Source: Rutpela maculata (taxonomy: Eukaryota > Arthropoda > Insecta > Coleoptera > Cerambycidae). Taken from it: a stretch of DNA of 64,000 nt. Location: positions 368,963,249 to 369,027,248 of the forward strand of contig OW386285.2 of the NCBI GenBank assembly GCA_936432065.2, read 5' to 3'. Each line of letters starts with the position of its first letter. The first letter of the stretch is position 1. This document shows positions 21,864 to 32,723 of the stretch, in pieces. Below the pieces are notes generated by a model. That model saw only the letters and a list, made by a program, of their open reading frames with translations, searched no databases and was not told the DNA's origin. The position numbers and the translations under genes are program-made.

Positions 21864-22486
21864 GGGTGGTCCAAAAATTACCGAATTTTCTATAGAAGGT
21901 CTCGATCCCCCCAATTTGTTTCCAAATCCGAAAAAAGTAAGTACTTACGTATTTTTTTGTTTTTCAAAATTTTTATTGTCAAGTTTCCCATTTGAATTGC
22001 ATGGGGAAAAATCACTTTTTGGTATTTTTTGATTTCAGGAAAAATCTTGCATTAAACTTATAAGACTTGGAGAGGACTATCCAACGAAGAATTTGATACA
22101 TACATGATATATACATATGGGTTTGTTGCCCCTAACACACTTCCACGGTGCCCCGAAAACTACCTGAAGAATTTACATTTTTGATTTAAGGGTAGTTTTC
22201 GGGGCACCGTGGAGGTGTGTTAGGGGTGAGAAATCCATATGTACAAACAATTCTTCGTTGAATAATCCTCCAAGTCCTATAAGTTTAATGCAAGATTTTC
22301 CCTAACCCTGCACAGTTATTCAAAAAATCCCAAAAAGAGATTTTTCCCCATGCAATTTAAATGGTAAGCTTCATGTCACCATAGGCACCATTTAAAATCA
22401 AAATTTTGAAAAACAAAAAAATACATGCTTACTTTTTTCTGATTTGGAGACAAATTATAAAAAATTAAGTCATTTTTGGACCACCC
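21864..22486. mobile_element. Tc1/mariner-type foldback MITE
   Basis: A nearly complete 623-base palindrome with tips GGGTGGTCCAAAAAT and TA on both sides (21862-21863 and 22487-22488). The arms meet at TAGTTTTCGGGGCACCGTGG / complement. TA duplication and tip sequence fit the IS630-Tc1-mariner group. It has no transposase. Confidence 0.78.
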
Positions 22487-22488
22487 TA

Positions 22489-23690
22489 GTAGACCTAGTT
22501 ATTTGTTTTGTTTTTTCTTATATTATTTGCATGTTGTTTTTCAGTTATTCAATAATTAAAGCAACATAAAAGTAAAGTTTTTCAGTTTAATTAAACTCAC
22601 TAGAAGCACCTATGTTTGAATTGTATTGAACAGCTTTGTATATGCATAAATAAGTTATGTACTCTTGTTTAAATTATTTAAATAATTTTTGAAAACCGCT
22701 GTTACGGACATGATTATCTCATAATGAAGCTAAATGTGCTGGTAATAATTAATATTTCAGACATATATTTCCTAGGATTGTTAGTTTCAGAGTTTCTTTT
22801 TTAACTGTTGTAGCTATTGTAAATAATAGTCGCATAGATTACTGTTCGCTAAATATTTCAAAATAAATATAAATTTAAATAAATTTTGTCGGAATTGCAA
22901 TAAGTTAAGGTATCTAGTCGCTGATAACAAATCTGATGTCAAAAGCTAAGGATCCAATATGATTACCATAATGGCAATAATTTTGCAGGTTTACATAAAA
23001 TTTAATGCATGGAGATTTCAGGATTCTCTGATAACGAACCTGATTCAAAATGACGGATATTTTCTGTTACTGTGTGGAAGCTATATAAAGAGTCCATTAA
23101 AAAGGGTGAAACAAACTATGAAATAAAATTTCACCGTTGCCTACTGAACTTTATTACGCAATGTCGATATTGAGATCAGTGTAAAAATGAACAAATAACG
23201 AATTCAAACCGGGATTGCTGTTTTTTTTAATTTTTCTTTTTTTTAATCAGATAAATCAGATTTTTTTTTGGTTTAAATAAATAATACAGTTTATTTTTGG
23301 TATATTTTAACATAGGTAGAACAATAATAAACGACAGTAAATAAAACTCATAATCTAATTCTAAAACAAAAAACACGGCTTATAAACTAAAATAAAATTT
23401 AAAAAAGTCTACTTACCCCTCGTAAATAACCTTAAAATCAGAACATAACCACTGGGCGAGGAAATATAGCAGTCAACCTTCAATTTTTTTGGCAGTAAGT
23501 CGGATTGAGATGGGGTTTTTTGCATTCGCTTCGTTAACTCGTCTAGAAACTTTGTGCCATATTTTGGGCTTGTACTTTTTTGAAATTGCATTGCTGCATC
23601 GAAAAGTGCATTCTTATAAGTGCATCTTTTCAAGTGATGAAGAAAAAGTTCATATCTTCCAGAAAAAACTCCCGAATCATACGAATTTCA
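22489..23690. other. Intergenic with a diverged repeat
   Basis: The stretch 22900-23110 shares a pattern (CTGATAACGAACYTGA, GCTGTGTAGATGCTAAATAA-like GCTATATAAAG, then a GGGTGRAA run) with 54650-54850, so both are old copies of one dispersed repeat. The remaining sequence is AT-rich without genes. Short frames at 23409-23740 match nothing I know. Confidence 0.4.
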
Positions 23691-23691
23691 G

Positions 23692-24056
23692 CACCCGGGG
23701 GTTTTTTGAGTCGCTGGACCCGAATGTGATGTCCAAGTGAGCCCCCTGTGCACCTGGAGGTCAGGACGGCACCAGGAACGTCATCACCTGGAGTTCCCTG
23801 TAAACTCATGGAAAATCGATCGAAATGCGCTACCTGGAGGCTTTTCGGGTCGCTCGTCCCGAATCTGATATCGGCAACCTCCTCCGGAGGACCTGATGCG
23901 CGCGACCTGGCTAATAACGTCATCTCCTGGAGTTTTACTGAAATTACTTATCAAATCGATAGAAACTCGTTGCCCGGGGGTTTTTCGGATCGCTCGTCCC
24001 GAATCTGACATCGGCAACCTCTTCCGGAGGACCTGGTGCGCGCGACCTGGGCGCGC
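23692..24056 (+). repeat. GC-rich tandem repeat, ~140-bp unit
   Basis: Three units start with CCCGGGGGTTTTT or CCTGGAGGCTTTT (23692, 23835, 23971), each followed by GTCGCTCGTCCCGAATCTGA, CGGCAACCTCYTCCGGAGGA and, in the last two, GCGCGCGACCTGG. It is strikingly GC-rich against its surroundings. Overlapping frames exist on both strands but none looks like a protein. Confidence 0.75.
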
Positions 24057-24065
24057 GATATAAAG

Positions 24066-24400
24066 GGTTGTTTCACCCCCGAGGACCAAAGACAAATCGA
24101 TTCCGTTTTACAGAAATATTCAGAATAGCTAATTATAAGTTCTCCCAAGCGCAAATCTTGGACACTCAAATGGTTGTGCAGTTATTAATTTTTTACTATA
24201 TAAAGTTTCACCCCCGGGGACCAAAGACAAATCGATGCCGTTTTACAGGAATATTCAGAATAGCTAATTATAAGTTCTGCCAAGCGCAAATCTTGGACAC
24301 TCAAATGGTTGTGCAATTATTAATTTTTTACTATATAAAGGGTTGTTTCACCCCCGGGGACCAAAGAGAAATCGATGCCATTTGGCAGAAAAATTTAAAA
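24066..24400 (+). repeat. Minisatellite, 140-bp unit, 2.4 copies
   Basis: Units begin at 24066, 24206 and 24341 with (GGTTG)TTTCACCCCCGGGGACC, then AAATCGATGCCGTTTTACAG and GCGCAAATCTTGGACACTC, and end TTTTTTACTATATAAAG. The first two units differ by few bases and a 5-bp deletion of GGTTG; the third is cut after about 60 bases. It abuts the GC-rich tandem repeat directly. Confidence 0.8.
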
Positions 24401-25505
24401 TATTTATCAATAGCTTGGTTAAGATTTACTTGATATGTAGTTTTTATTATTTTGCATTGATTCAAAAAGTTTTTTAGCCTTAGAATTATCTGCAAACAAG
24501 TAATATATGAAACATTTATATCATACACGTATAATTATATTTTTTACTGTTATGCGCCTTACAATTTGAATTTGTAATTTAATGCTCTATTTTTTACTAA
24601 TTTTTTTAGGAATGTACCCAGTTATCATTGTGACGAACGTCTATGTGTCTTCGGGTGTTTTCGTATATTTTAGCTGCTATCTTTAGCTGCTGGTTTCACT
24701 ACGGCTTATATTTCCTCGTCTACACATACTTGGTGTAAATTGTTCGACCATTAGCATTCTTAAATTTATTTAGTACCAACTTAAAACACAATATGCATTA
24801 CTATTTTCATTTACACTGCAAGGTGTGAAACAATTAAAATGAATGTGATTTAAATCAAGGCAACCCCGATTCAGAAATATTCTTAACCGACATAATTTTG
24901 ATATTAGGTAATAAAATTCAATTAGCTGGGCGACGCGAATAATTTTGAACGCCTTCTTTTAAAAGAAGTTCAATTGTTTTACGAAATTTAAAAAAACCCT
25001 GACAGGCATTACCCGCCGCAGCTGGATTGCGAATCTAGAATTCGCACTCCATTAATGTAAATTTCAAACAATCAATTATTATAATTATATTATTAATTTC
25101 ATATAACCAGTAATTGTTTTTATGAATTATTACATCAACAATACTTTTATTACTTCATAAGTCCAATATTGTAATACTTCGGCTGTGTTTAATGAATATG
25201 TATGTGGTTATGCTGTTAACGACAATGTTTGTTTTGGCTTAATTATTGCAGTTATTATAAACTCACATAAAATAGTAAAAATGACAGTGACTAGGCAGGT
25301 TATTAATCTAGCTAACAGAAATAATATCCACGTGCTGCGACTATGCAAATCTACTTCATACTTATTTATCGATTAATCGACGGCCTTTTGTTTTAATTAT
25401 TGTTTTCATATAGCACTCTAATAAACTGATACATTTTATTTTTTAGTTTAATAGTCTATTAGTCTAGGCTCAATTTTCTAAAAAGCCTTCGGAAAATCAC
25501 TCTTA
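24401..25505. other. Intergenic; possible ancient Penelope end
   Basis: At about 24680-24755 the order CTGCTGGTTTC, CGTCTACACATACTTGG, TTCGACCATTAGC echoes the Penelope terminal arm (CTGCTGGTTTCC, CGTAGACTTGG, TTTCGACCAT). It may be a strongly diverged arm. No other feature is readable. Confidence 0.3.
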
Positions 25506-26452
25506 GAAGCAAATCATATTACTTTTTGCCAACCTATGTTTTTAGAGCAACTAGACCCCCGCTGATTTCGAAAATTTCGGTTGGCATGTCGAATTCCCAA
25601 AACCACCCCTAAAGGTACATTTTTTCAGCTTATCCACAATATCTTCGTAAGAAGTGAATTGAGAGGAAAATGTCAAGAGAGTTTAAATTTAGCTTATAAA
25701 ATTTTCTTGAAAATTGTATACGAAGTTATAATTTCACTAGCTCATTGGCGTGCAATGAGGGTCTAAAATGAGACATATTTGCAGAGTAACAGCGGTAAAA
25801 ATACGGTATTTTTTTATATCCTTGTATAAATAAGCTGTTTAAATGAACATCAGAACACCAGTGTTCGGAAATACAAAAAAAATCTGGTTTAACTGAACAA
25901 CTATGATGAAATATTTTGTGGTTTTTTTGAAATATATCTCATATTAGACCCCCATTGCACGCCAATGAGCTAGTGGAACTATAACTTTATATACATCATT
26001 TTAAAGAAAATTTTACTTGGATGGGTGACCCATCTTGGGAAATATAGCGTTCTCGTCCCACCTTCTAGCGGCTTGTATATCAGTGTATATTAAATGTTAG
26101 GCAAGTAAAAGATCCCTACTCTTCTTAAAGGAAGAGGTTCGGCAAAATTTCCAGGTTGGGGGTAGCTCGTCTCCTGGCGTCGGTGATAGGCCCTGGTAGC
26201 GGAAATAGGCCGACGTTAAATAAATAGATAAAAAAAAAGAAAATTTTATAAGCTACATTTAAACTCTCTTGACATTTTCCTCTCAATTCACTTATTACGA
26301 AGATATTCTCGATAAATTGAAAAAATGTACCTTTAGGGGTGGTTTTGAGGTGGTTCGACCCCGAATTCGAGATGCCAACCGAAATTTTCGGAATCAGCGG
26401 GGTCGAGTTACTCTAAAAATCTGGGTTGACAAAAAGTAATTTGATTTGCTTC
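25506..26452. mobile_element. Foldback element, TA flanked, hit by a SINE
   Basis: Arms pair over about 260 bases: tips GAAGCAAATCAWATTACTTT, then TTTCGGTTGGCATSTCGAAT, ACCACCCCTAAAGGTAC and TAGCTCATTGGCGTGCAAT near the loop. TA lies outside both tips. The right arm is interrupted by the SINE at 26016-26235, which allows the pre-insertion arm to be read from the left copy. Confidence 0.72.
26016..26235 (+). mobile_element. 5S rRNA-derived SINE, 5'-truncated
   Basis: Starts CTTGGATGGGTGACC, then TTGGGAA, which is the internal-control-region segment of eukaryotic 5S rRNA (ACTTGGATGGGTGACCGC then TGGGAA); the 5' part of the 5S head is missing. A non-5S body follows (GTTGGGGGTAGCTCGTCTCC, GTCGGTGATAGGCCC) and a tail of AAATAAATAGATAAAAAAAA. 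A 13-bp direct repeat AAAGAAAATTTTA flanks it (26003-26015 and 26236-26248), as expected for LINE-driven insertion. This fits the SINE3 class. It is not a functional 5S gene. Confidence 0.75.
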
Positions 26453-26799
26453 TAAACATTCGAATTTGATGAAATAAACCTAGTCTATATATATTATCAA
26501 AAACGATCGCTCGCTTCAATGTCTCGCTAAGTTTGAAAACTCTTTAATTTATGATTATTTAGGTCTACTGGATCACCGAATAGCATTTCTGAAAATGGAT
26601 CATTCTCCAGTAATATACAAAACAAGATGGCGGATAGGCCGATTTAAAAGAAAATCGTATATCCGGTAATAGTTTAAAAAAAAAGGAAATACTTCAAAAA
26701 GTATATATTTTACTATAAAACATTCAGGATCTACAAATACTGAATACCTAACTGAAAATTTGACAAAAAAAATAAAATTTTGATTTTAAAATTTTTTTA

Positions 26800-28006
26800 A
26801 ATATCGTGGAGATTGTCTTCAAGTTCTGTGGTAGTTGTGTTCAGAGTTCCCAACAATTTCATTATTGCTGATGATTCCTCTAGTTCCAAAAATACTTTAG
26901 TGCAAAACTCTTTGCTAATTCTTGAGAATCTGCCGCTTATATCCGTCCCAGTAAAGGCATGGAAACCAATTAATGATTGCCTGTGTCCGATACTTAATGA
27001 TTTAACGAATTTTCCTACATCTATTTCTTTTTACTTCCACATCCAGTGGAAGTATAGTAACGACAAAAAATTTTTTTAACATTTTTATTGTTCAAATAGG
27101 CTTAGAATGTCATTAAACGTCGAGATTTTAAGTTTGAGTGAAAAAAAATGTCTGTCTGTCTGTCTGTAACTTTTTTTTGTGCGCACGTTTACTCTGGAAC
27201 CGTTTGAGATATTGACTTGAAATTTGGTACACATATGTACTTTAATGAGATCTAGAACTAGATTATATTTTCATCTTGTTCCGTCGAAGGGTTGGGGGTA
27301 AATTTGGGGTAAATAGGTAAATCAAGCAGGTAAAAGTTCATAAAATTGGTATTTACTATATACAAGAGAAGCTAAGGTCTCAAAAAAAAAATTGGCATTA
27401 GCCACCCCCATTACCACCCCCACCCCATTATTAAAGGGGATGAAAAAAATTTGCGATTTAGTGTGTGTACAAGAACCAGAAACCTCGAAATATTTTTTTA
27501 CTTCATCCACCCCCACTACTACCCCCTATCGCCACCCCCACCCCACTGCCGATGTGGGGTATCGTTTTATGGTTTTTTTGGGGTAGAGAATTTCAAATAT
27601 TATATTACCATAGTTCCATAAGCAATTATTATCACATACAAAATTTTTTCGTTGTGAGTGAATAGATAGATAGAAAATCTGGATGTGGAAGTAGTGATTC
27701 CTTGGGCAGCGGTTTTTAGTTTTCCCTCGACTAGTTACCATTACGACTTTCTTCGGTAATTGTTCGTAAAAACTAATCAGAAGTACAAACAAACACATCT
27801 GCATCAGGACTTTGAACAGTAATTTGTTTGTCTTTTCCATATTGTTGAGTTACACAAACACCACGAAGTATTGGAATAGTAGATATATAGCGTGATCTAC
27901 CACTATTGTAAAAGTGGTTCACATTTTTGTTTGTTAGTAACATGATGTATTGAAATTTATTTTTACTGTGTTCATTAGAATTTGCTATGCCGAGGTGTTT
28001 CTGCAT
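26800..28006 (-). pseudogene. FEN/XPG-like nuclease relic (HALTGCD family)
   Basis: On the minus strand a frame ends QITVQSPDADVFV and continues one frame over as VLLISFYEQLPKKVVMVTSR. After the dispersed repeat copy D it resumes at 27035-26805 with DVGKFVKSLSIGHRQSLIGF, then HAFTGTDISGRFSRISKEF. The paired signatures SPDxDVFVLL and IGFHAFTGTD recur in a group of uncharacterised invertebrate proteins that I know only as hypothetical. Their order and spacing recall the DxD and GCD acids of FEN/XPG (PIN-fold) nucleases; that link is my inference. The gene is broken by the repeat insertion and at least one frameshift. It is the same family as the relics at 29973-30399 and 50898-53045. It lies outside the neighbouring element at 28114. 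Confidence 0.55.
27031..27719 (+). repeat. Dispersed repeat, copy D
   Basis: Full-length ACTTCCACATCC-family copy, from the terminal palindrome to GGGCAGCGGTTTTTA. It interrupts the nuclease-like relic inside its coding region, between the DxD part and the HAFTGTD part, showing that the family is mobile and not a duplicated host segment. Confidence 0.75.
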
Positions 28007-28816
28007 CTAAATTGAGAATTTTATACCAAATTGTTGTTTCGAATTAAAATATTCAACTCTTCAAATTCTATAATAGTGGAAGACCAGACCCTCTGAATTC
28101 GACACCCTCTATACAACTCGCGAACACCCACCTAAAAAATAGGTAATCCGATGTAAAATAACCCGCTAAACTTGATTTTTGAATTCGCTCATTGATTTGA
28201 GATTGCCAAAATGACCAAACTGGCAATTTTCTAAAAAAAATAAAAATTATGTGTTATTTTTTGTTTTTCATATAACACGTCATATATTTTTTATTTTACT
28301 TCAGAATTTTTTAATTTTTTTACATACTATTCTCTAACTATTCTTTGATATGTTGAAAGTAAAAAACTTTACCTAAAAAATAATTAGTTGGCAAAAAAAA
28401 ATAACAACTTTTCTTTGACGCAAAATCTTTAAAATTTGCAGAGTAAAATGTCCGATCGAGGTATCTTTTTTATTTTTAAAGTTAGGTGCCTACTATAATC
28501 GAAGAAAATGTTCCGAATGAACTAAATAAAATCTTTTATAAGAAGTTTTTTTTGAAATTTTGCTCCCTTATCGAAATATTCATTAATTGTTTCAGCGTCC
28601 GAACGAATGCGCGCTACTATGAATCGGCCGCAATCGCATCTAGAGCTAAACGCAGACACGTGCCGGGTGATTATTATTTTCCAGTATCCATTTATGTTAA
28701 GTTGAAAGTGCTTTTTGTTTCAGTCCTTATATTTAGTGCGTTATAAACACATAGTTTGGCATAATAAATTATAATTACTCGGATAGGAAATCAAAGGAAA
28801 CAAGCTAAAAACGTAC

Positions 28817-29972
28817 TCTTCGCCTGTTAACTGGATTTTTATATAATTGTTATACATTCAATAGGATACTTTTCGCAGTTTTTTGTAAATAATGTTACTT
28901 TTAGACATTTTTAATTTTATAGTACGATCTTAGTTGGTAAAAGACTTGGTAAAAAAACTATACCAAACCCCATTTGGGTTTCGATTCCGAGTCAAAAGAA
29001 CTACACCACCACCTTACACGTAGAAGAATGTAAATTTTTACATTATAAGACCACGAGCTATAAAATCATATTTTCACGGTTGTATATTACATTATGAAAT
29101 GTATATTTGTAAAATATATAAATAATTAGAAATATTAAAATGAAATATTTCACCAGATTTCTATTCAATTACAAAAACATAAAAATAAAAAAAAAATTTT
29201 TCAACAGTAAAATCACAAGAGCTTTTTTTTATCGGATACATTTCTCTTTGTAACGAAATAATTTTGCCAATCAGTGCTTTTATGAGAAAAACTGACATGA
29301 AAAAATCCGAGACCGGAGATCGAGCGATTTTGTCAAATGTCAGTTTTTCGAGCAAAATTACTGATTGACAAAATATTGAGTTAAAAAGAAATTTATCCAT
29401 AAAAGAAAAGCTCGAGTGATTTTTGGCAAGATAAATTAACGACAGAATATGTGAACGAACAACAATTAAAAATAATTATAATTTTCTCAAAACGACTCAT
29501 ATCGTACAGTATACTTTCCACAAGACTTAAAAATTATAGCCGACAGTACAGATTTTAAAATGACGTGCGACTACTAGATATACTCTGCTTTTGAGGAACA
29601 GGTATTTTCATCGTGATAAGAAACGATGCACCTTTTTTATCGCTGTCAAAGTGACAAAATGTGACTGTCAAATAGACTTTTTTATATAGGAGCTAATTTA
29701 TCAAATTTAAATCATTAAGTAATAACATTTTTATTTATCGATCGATTTTGTTCAAATGGGGTTCTTCTTCTAGCTAGCACTAATTTACTGTCCAAATTTC
29801 AGTACAATCGGAATTTTCTTTCTTCAGTTATCGTGCTTACAAGAAACGTGACGGACGGACAGACAGACGGACATTTTGAAAGTTGTTCAGAATTCGTTCA
29901 CTAACACAATGGTATGAAAATTTTTTGTCTGCGAGCGATATTTACGGCTTTAGAAATGTACCGATCAAATGC
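28817..29972 (+). repeat. TACTCTTCGC-family repeat, copy 1
   Basis: Shares TACTCTTCGCCTGTTAACTG (left end), TTTATATAATTGTTATACATTC, the block TTCTAGCTARCACTAATTTA, TATCGTGCTTACAAGAAACG, ACGGACGGACAGACRGACGG and GTTGTTCAGAATTCGTTCAC with 62794-63995. The right hairpin seen there is missing here; the copy stops where the nuclease-family reading frame begins. Confidence 0.65.
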
Positions 29973-30399
29973 AAAATCCGATGACATTTCTGTGGCTCTA
30001 AAACAATATTTAGAACAGAAAAATTTATTTTTATCACTAAATCCAGTTTACCATGCACAATGTAGAAGATCGTATACCCGAACTGCTTATAAAAGAAAAT
30101 CAGAAATTGTAAATCCTAGTACAGAGAATACAAGTAAAAAGGGCATTTCTGCAATGTGCTATTTACAAGACAGCCTACCAAATTAAGCCCAGAATTCCAA
30201 ATGCTTTAGATTTTGGATGGTACCTAAAGGAGGAAATCTTATTTCCAAAGATGATTTCAAAAAGCCCAAAACCCAATTTTATTGAGTTAACTCCATTTTG
30301 TAAATGTAAATTATATAACTGTACTACAAGCTGCAAGTGTAGCAAAGCAAACGCGCAATGTAACATAAGTTGTTTATGCGAAGGAAAATGTAATCTTTA
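29973..30399 (+). pseudogene. Nuclease-family protein, N-terminus joined to CXC tail
   Basis: An open stretch reads ISVALKQYLEQKNLFLSLN, then PVYHAQCRRSYTRTAYKRKS: the YHxxCRRSYT pattern is a small Cys/His motif found at the N-terminus of HEEADT/FHALTGCD-type hypothetical proteins. Shortly after, in another frame, comes IPNALDFGWYLKEEILFPK, ELTPFCKCKLYNCTTSCKC and a run of Cys ending CLCEGKCNL-stop, which matches the C-terminal Cys-rich CXC tail of the same proteins (CxCK...CxCxKx...CxxxCxC). The whole middle, where the putative nuclease motifs should be, is gone, so this is an internal-deletion derivative with one frameshift. The role of the CXC tail is probably DNA or zinc binding. Family membership is from memory of the pattern and not from a search. 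Confidence 0.55.
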
Positions 30400-31081
30400 G
30401 AACCCACTTGCTGTTATAATTAATGAAAATATATTTTTTAATGTGTATGTTTCGAGATTATCTACATAATTTTATAACATTTAATTGCAAATAGAAACTA
30501 AATAATCCGTAGACTCACTTGATCGCTTAAACGACACCACAGATGGGCGACGTTAACAGAAGTTATGCTTTAAATTAATGCGGACGAGTTGCGCGGCCGC
30601 TTCCAACAGCGTCATCTCGTTACATGAGCTGAATTTCCAAAAAATATCTTTATAAAAAAGTTTGTTTAAAGTATATGGGACATTTTTCTCGTTTATACTA
30701 TAACTCTCTCTTTAAAAATAAAAAAGTTACCTCGATCGGGTATTTTTCAACGCAAATTTTAAAAACCGCGACAATAGAGTGTAATTATATATTTTTTAGG
30801 CACTATATTATTAGTTACACTATATTCTTTGCCGTCAGCCTGTCCAAGAATATTGGAGGGATAATGTGTAAAATATTGGTCAAAATCGGAATTAAAATAA
30901 AAAAGATATGATGTGTTATGTGCAAAACAAAAATTAACACATAATTTTAAAATTTTTCAAAAAATTTGCGAATTGACCGATTTGGCAATCTCAAATTAAT
31001 GGGCGAACTCAAAAATCAAATCCAGAAGGTCATTTTACATAATATCATCTGTTTTTTAGGTGGGTGTTCGCGAGTTGTATA

Positions 31082-32160
31082 GACTACTTTTAAAATGCTT
31101 CCTACAGATTGGCTGCTCTCCGACTATAAATAACCTGCATATGAATCAACGGTGTTATGTCATTATAAATTACAAACATGATATTTTGATTTTTACTTGT
31201 TATTGTTCCCAAGATTTTTAATAATATATATGTTCTTTATGCTAAGACTGCCAAGATAAACTCGAATAAATAACATAATTGCGCATAATCTGGAATTATT
31301 TTCATTACTGGGCGTAATTGGTAACTTCCACAAATTCATCTCAACGAAATGTGGGTGGAAAACATGTAATTTTTTTTCTCCAAACATACGCCTTATAATT
31401 TAGTCCGACCCTGATCTTACGTAACATCGCCTACCTACGTTAGGTTAGGTCAGCGATATCATGCTGGCACAACTTTTTATATTTGTATGCATCATCTCAT
31501 CAGTTTATCTATGTCAATGAGTAAATAATAATAATACGGTGATTTTAGCTTCAAAAATAACTATTTTTCGGAAAGTTTTGGGACTAGCCAAAAATTAGTC
31601 CCCCTACAGAATTTCCTCAGGAATCCGAAAAAAATAGTGTTGACCACTCAAGACGGCGGCTTTAATTGTTATTTAACTTTTTTTAAACAAAATGAATTTT
31701 GCAACTTAGTTTTTGCTTACATCTTCGCTTCACAGACCTTGCATCATATACAAGTATCTTAGGCGTATTGAAAATACCTGATACAGCTGCTAGTTTTCTA
31801 GTTTGAAAGTTCTATGAAGACTGGCCCCATATATACGCCCCCAGAAGTATTTTCAATACTAAAAATAGATTATTTTAAAAACATTTCAGATTTTAGCTCC
31901 TAAAATCTAAGTTGAGATAATAGGTTGATCAATGTGCATCTGCGAGCTGTTTACCGGTAGAAACATATTTCAATTTTATTATACGTGATCTAATATGACA
32001 TGCGGAAAATTTACGCGGTACAACCATATCAGTTTATCAGACTTGGGATTGACACTATTGACAGCAAAGCTGGATAGGATAGAGGTGACTTTTTGGTTTT
32101 AATCAAATCACACTACAAAAATAGCGAAATAAATCGAAGTAAATCGAAAAGACCTATGGT
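31082..32160. other. Intergenic, nothing recognised
   Basis: AT-rich, with one ACGTTAGGTTAGGTCAGC telomere-like scrap near 31438 that is too short to be a TTAGG array. No frame, TIR pair or RNA gene is convincing. Confidence 0.35.
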
Positions 32161-32164
32161 CGGA

Positions 32165-32557
32165 CGGACAGACATACACTGTCGGTCTGTCTGTAACTTT
32201 TTTTGTGCGCATGATTACTCTCGAACCGTTGAAATATTGACTTGAAATTTGGTACACATATGTACTTTAACGGGATCTGGAACTAGATTATATTTTCATC
32301 CTATTCCGTCGAAGAGTTGGTGGGTAAATTGAGGTAAATGGGGGGTAAATAGGTAAATCAAGCAGGTAACGGTCCATGAAATTGGCATTTAGTATATACA
32401 AGGGAAGCTAAAGTCTCAAAAAAAATTTTTCATTAGCCACCTCTATTACAACATCCACCCCATTATTTAAGGGGATGAAAAAAAAATGTGATTTGGTGTG
32501 TGTACAAGAACCAAAAACCTCAAAATATTTTTTTACTTCATCCACCCCACTACCACC
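32165..32557 (+). repeat. Dispersed repeat, copy E (cut by LINE)
   Basis: ACTTCCACATCC-family copy lacking its terminal palindrome, from CTGTCGGTCTGTCTGTAAC to the C-rich block CCACCCCACTACCACCC. There it meets the 5' end of the R4-type LINE. The missing right part of this copy is not found after the LINE, so the locus was rearranged or the LINE insertion deleted target DNA. Confidence 0.7.
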
Positions 32558-32723
32558 CGGGAGGGGAAAGAGACTTCCCCTCTGGTGTCGGCCGTGGACT
32601 TGTTAGGCTAACCACCCAACAGGCCGAAATCTTCTGGTTCCAGGCAACAGAAGACAGGGCCCCCACAATCGACCCCATTCGGATGGGGGTCACAGGCAAG
32701 GTGGTGGGGCCCAACCGGACGGA

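Larger units (their letters stand above)
28114..31077 (+). mobile_element. TIR element carrying a nuclease-family gene relic
   Basis: Inverted ends CAACTCGCGAACACCCACC then TAAAAAA extend with good similarity for about 170 bases (including GATTTTTGARTTCGC and GATTGCCAAA). TATA flanks both ends (28110-28113 and 31078-31081); since TATA is palindromic the true duplication could be TA or TATA. The interior holds another dispersed repeat (28817-29972) and the Cys-rich protein relic at 29973-30399, the only coding remnant, so that protein may be what this element family encodes. Confidence 0.65.

Noticed and set aside
23748..24433. Overlapping long frames over the tandem repeats
   Set aside because: Produced by GC-rich or periodic repeat units with few stops; the same residues recur once per unit and resemble no protein.
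26016..26060. Functional 5S rRNA gene
   Set aside because: Only part of the internal region is present, followed by unrelated sequence and an A-rich tail with target duplication, so it is a SINE.
31430..31455. TTAGGTTAGGT as an interstitial telomere tract
   Set aside because: Only two partial units; similar scraps occur in several elements (16040, 17505) as part of their own sequence.
32559..32660. HDV-like ribozyme at the LINE 5' end
   Set aside because: The first 22 bases close into a simple hairpin and I could not lay out the nested pseudoknot helices by eye; not supported as a feature.
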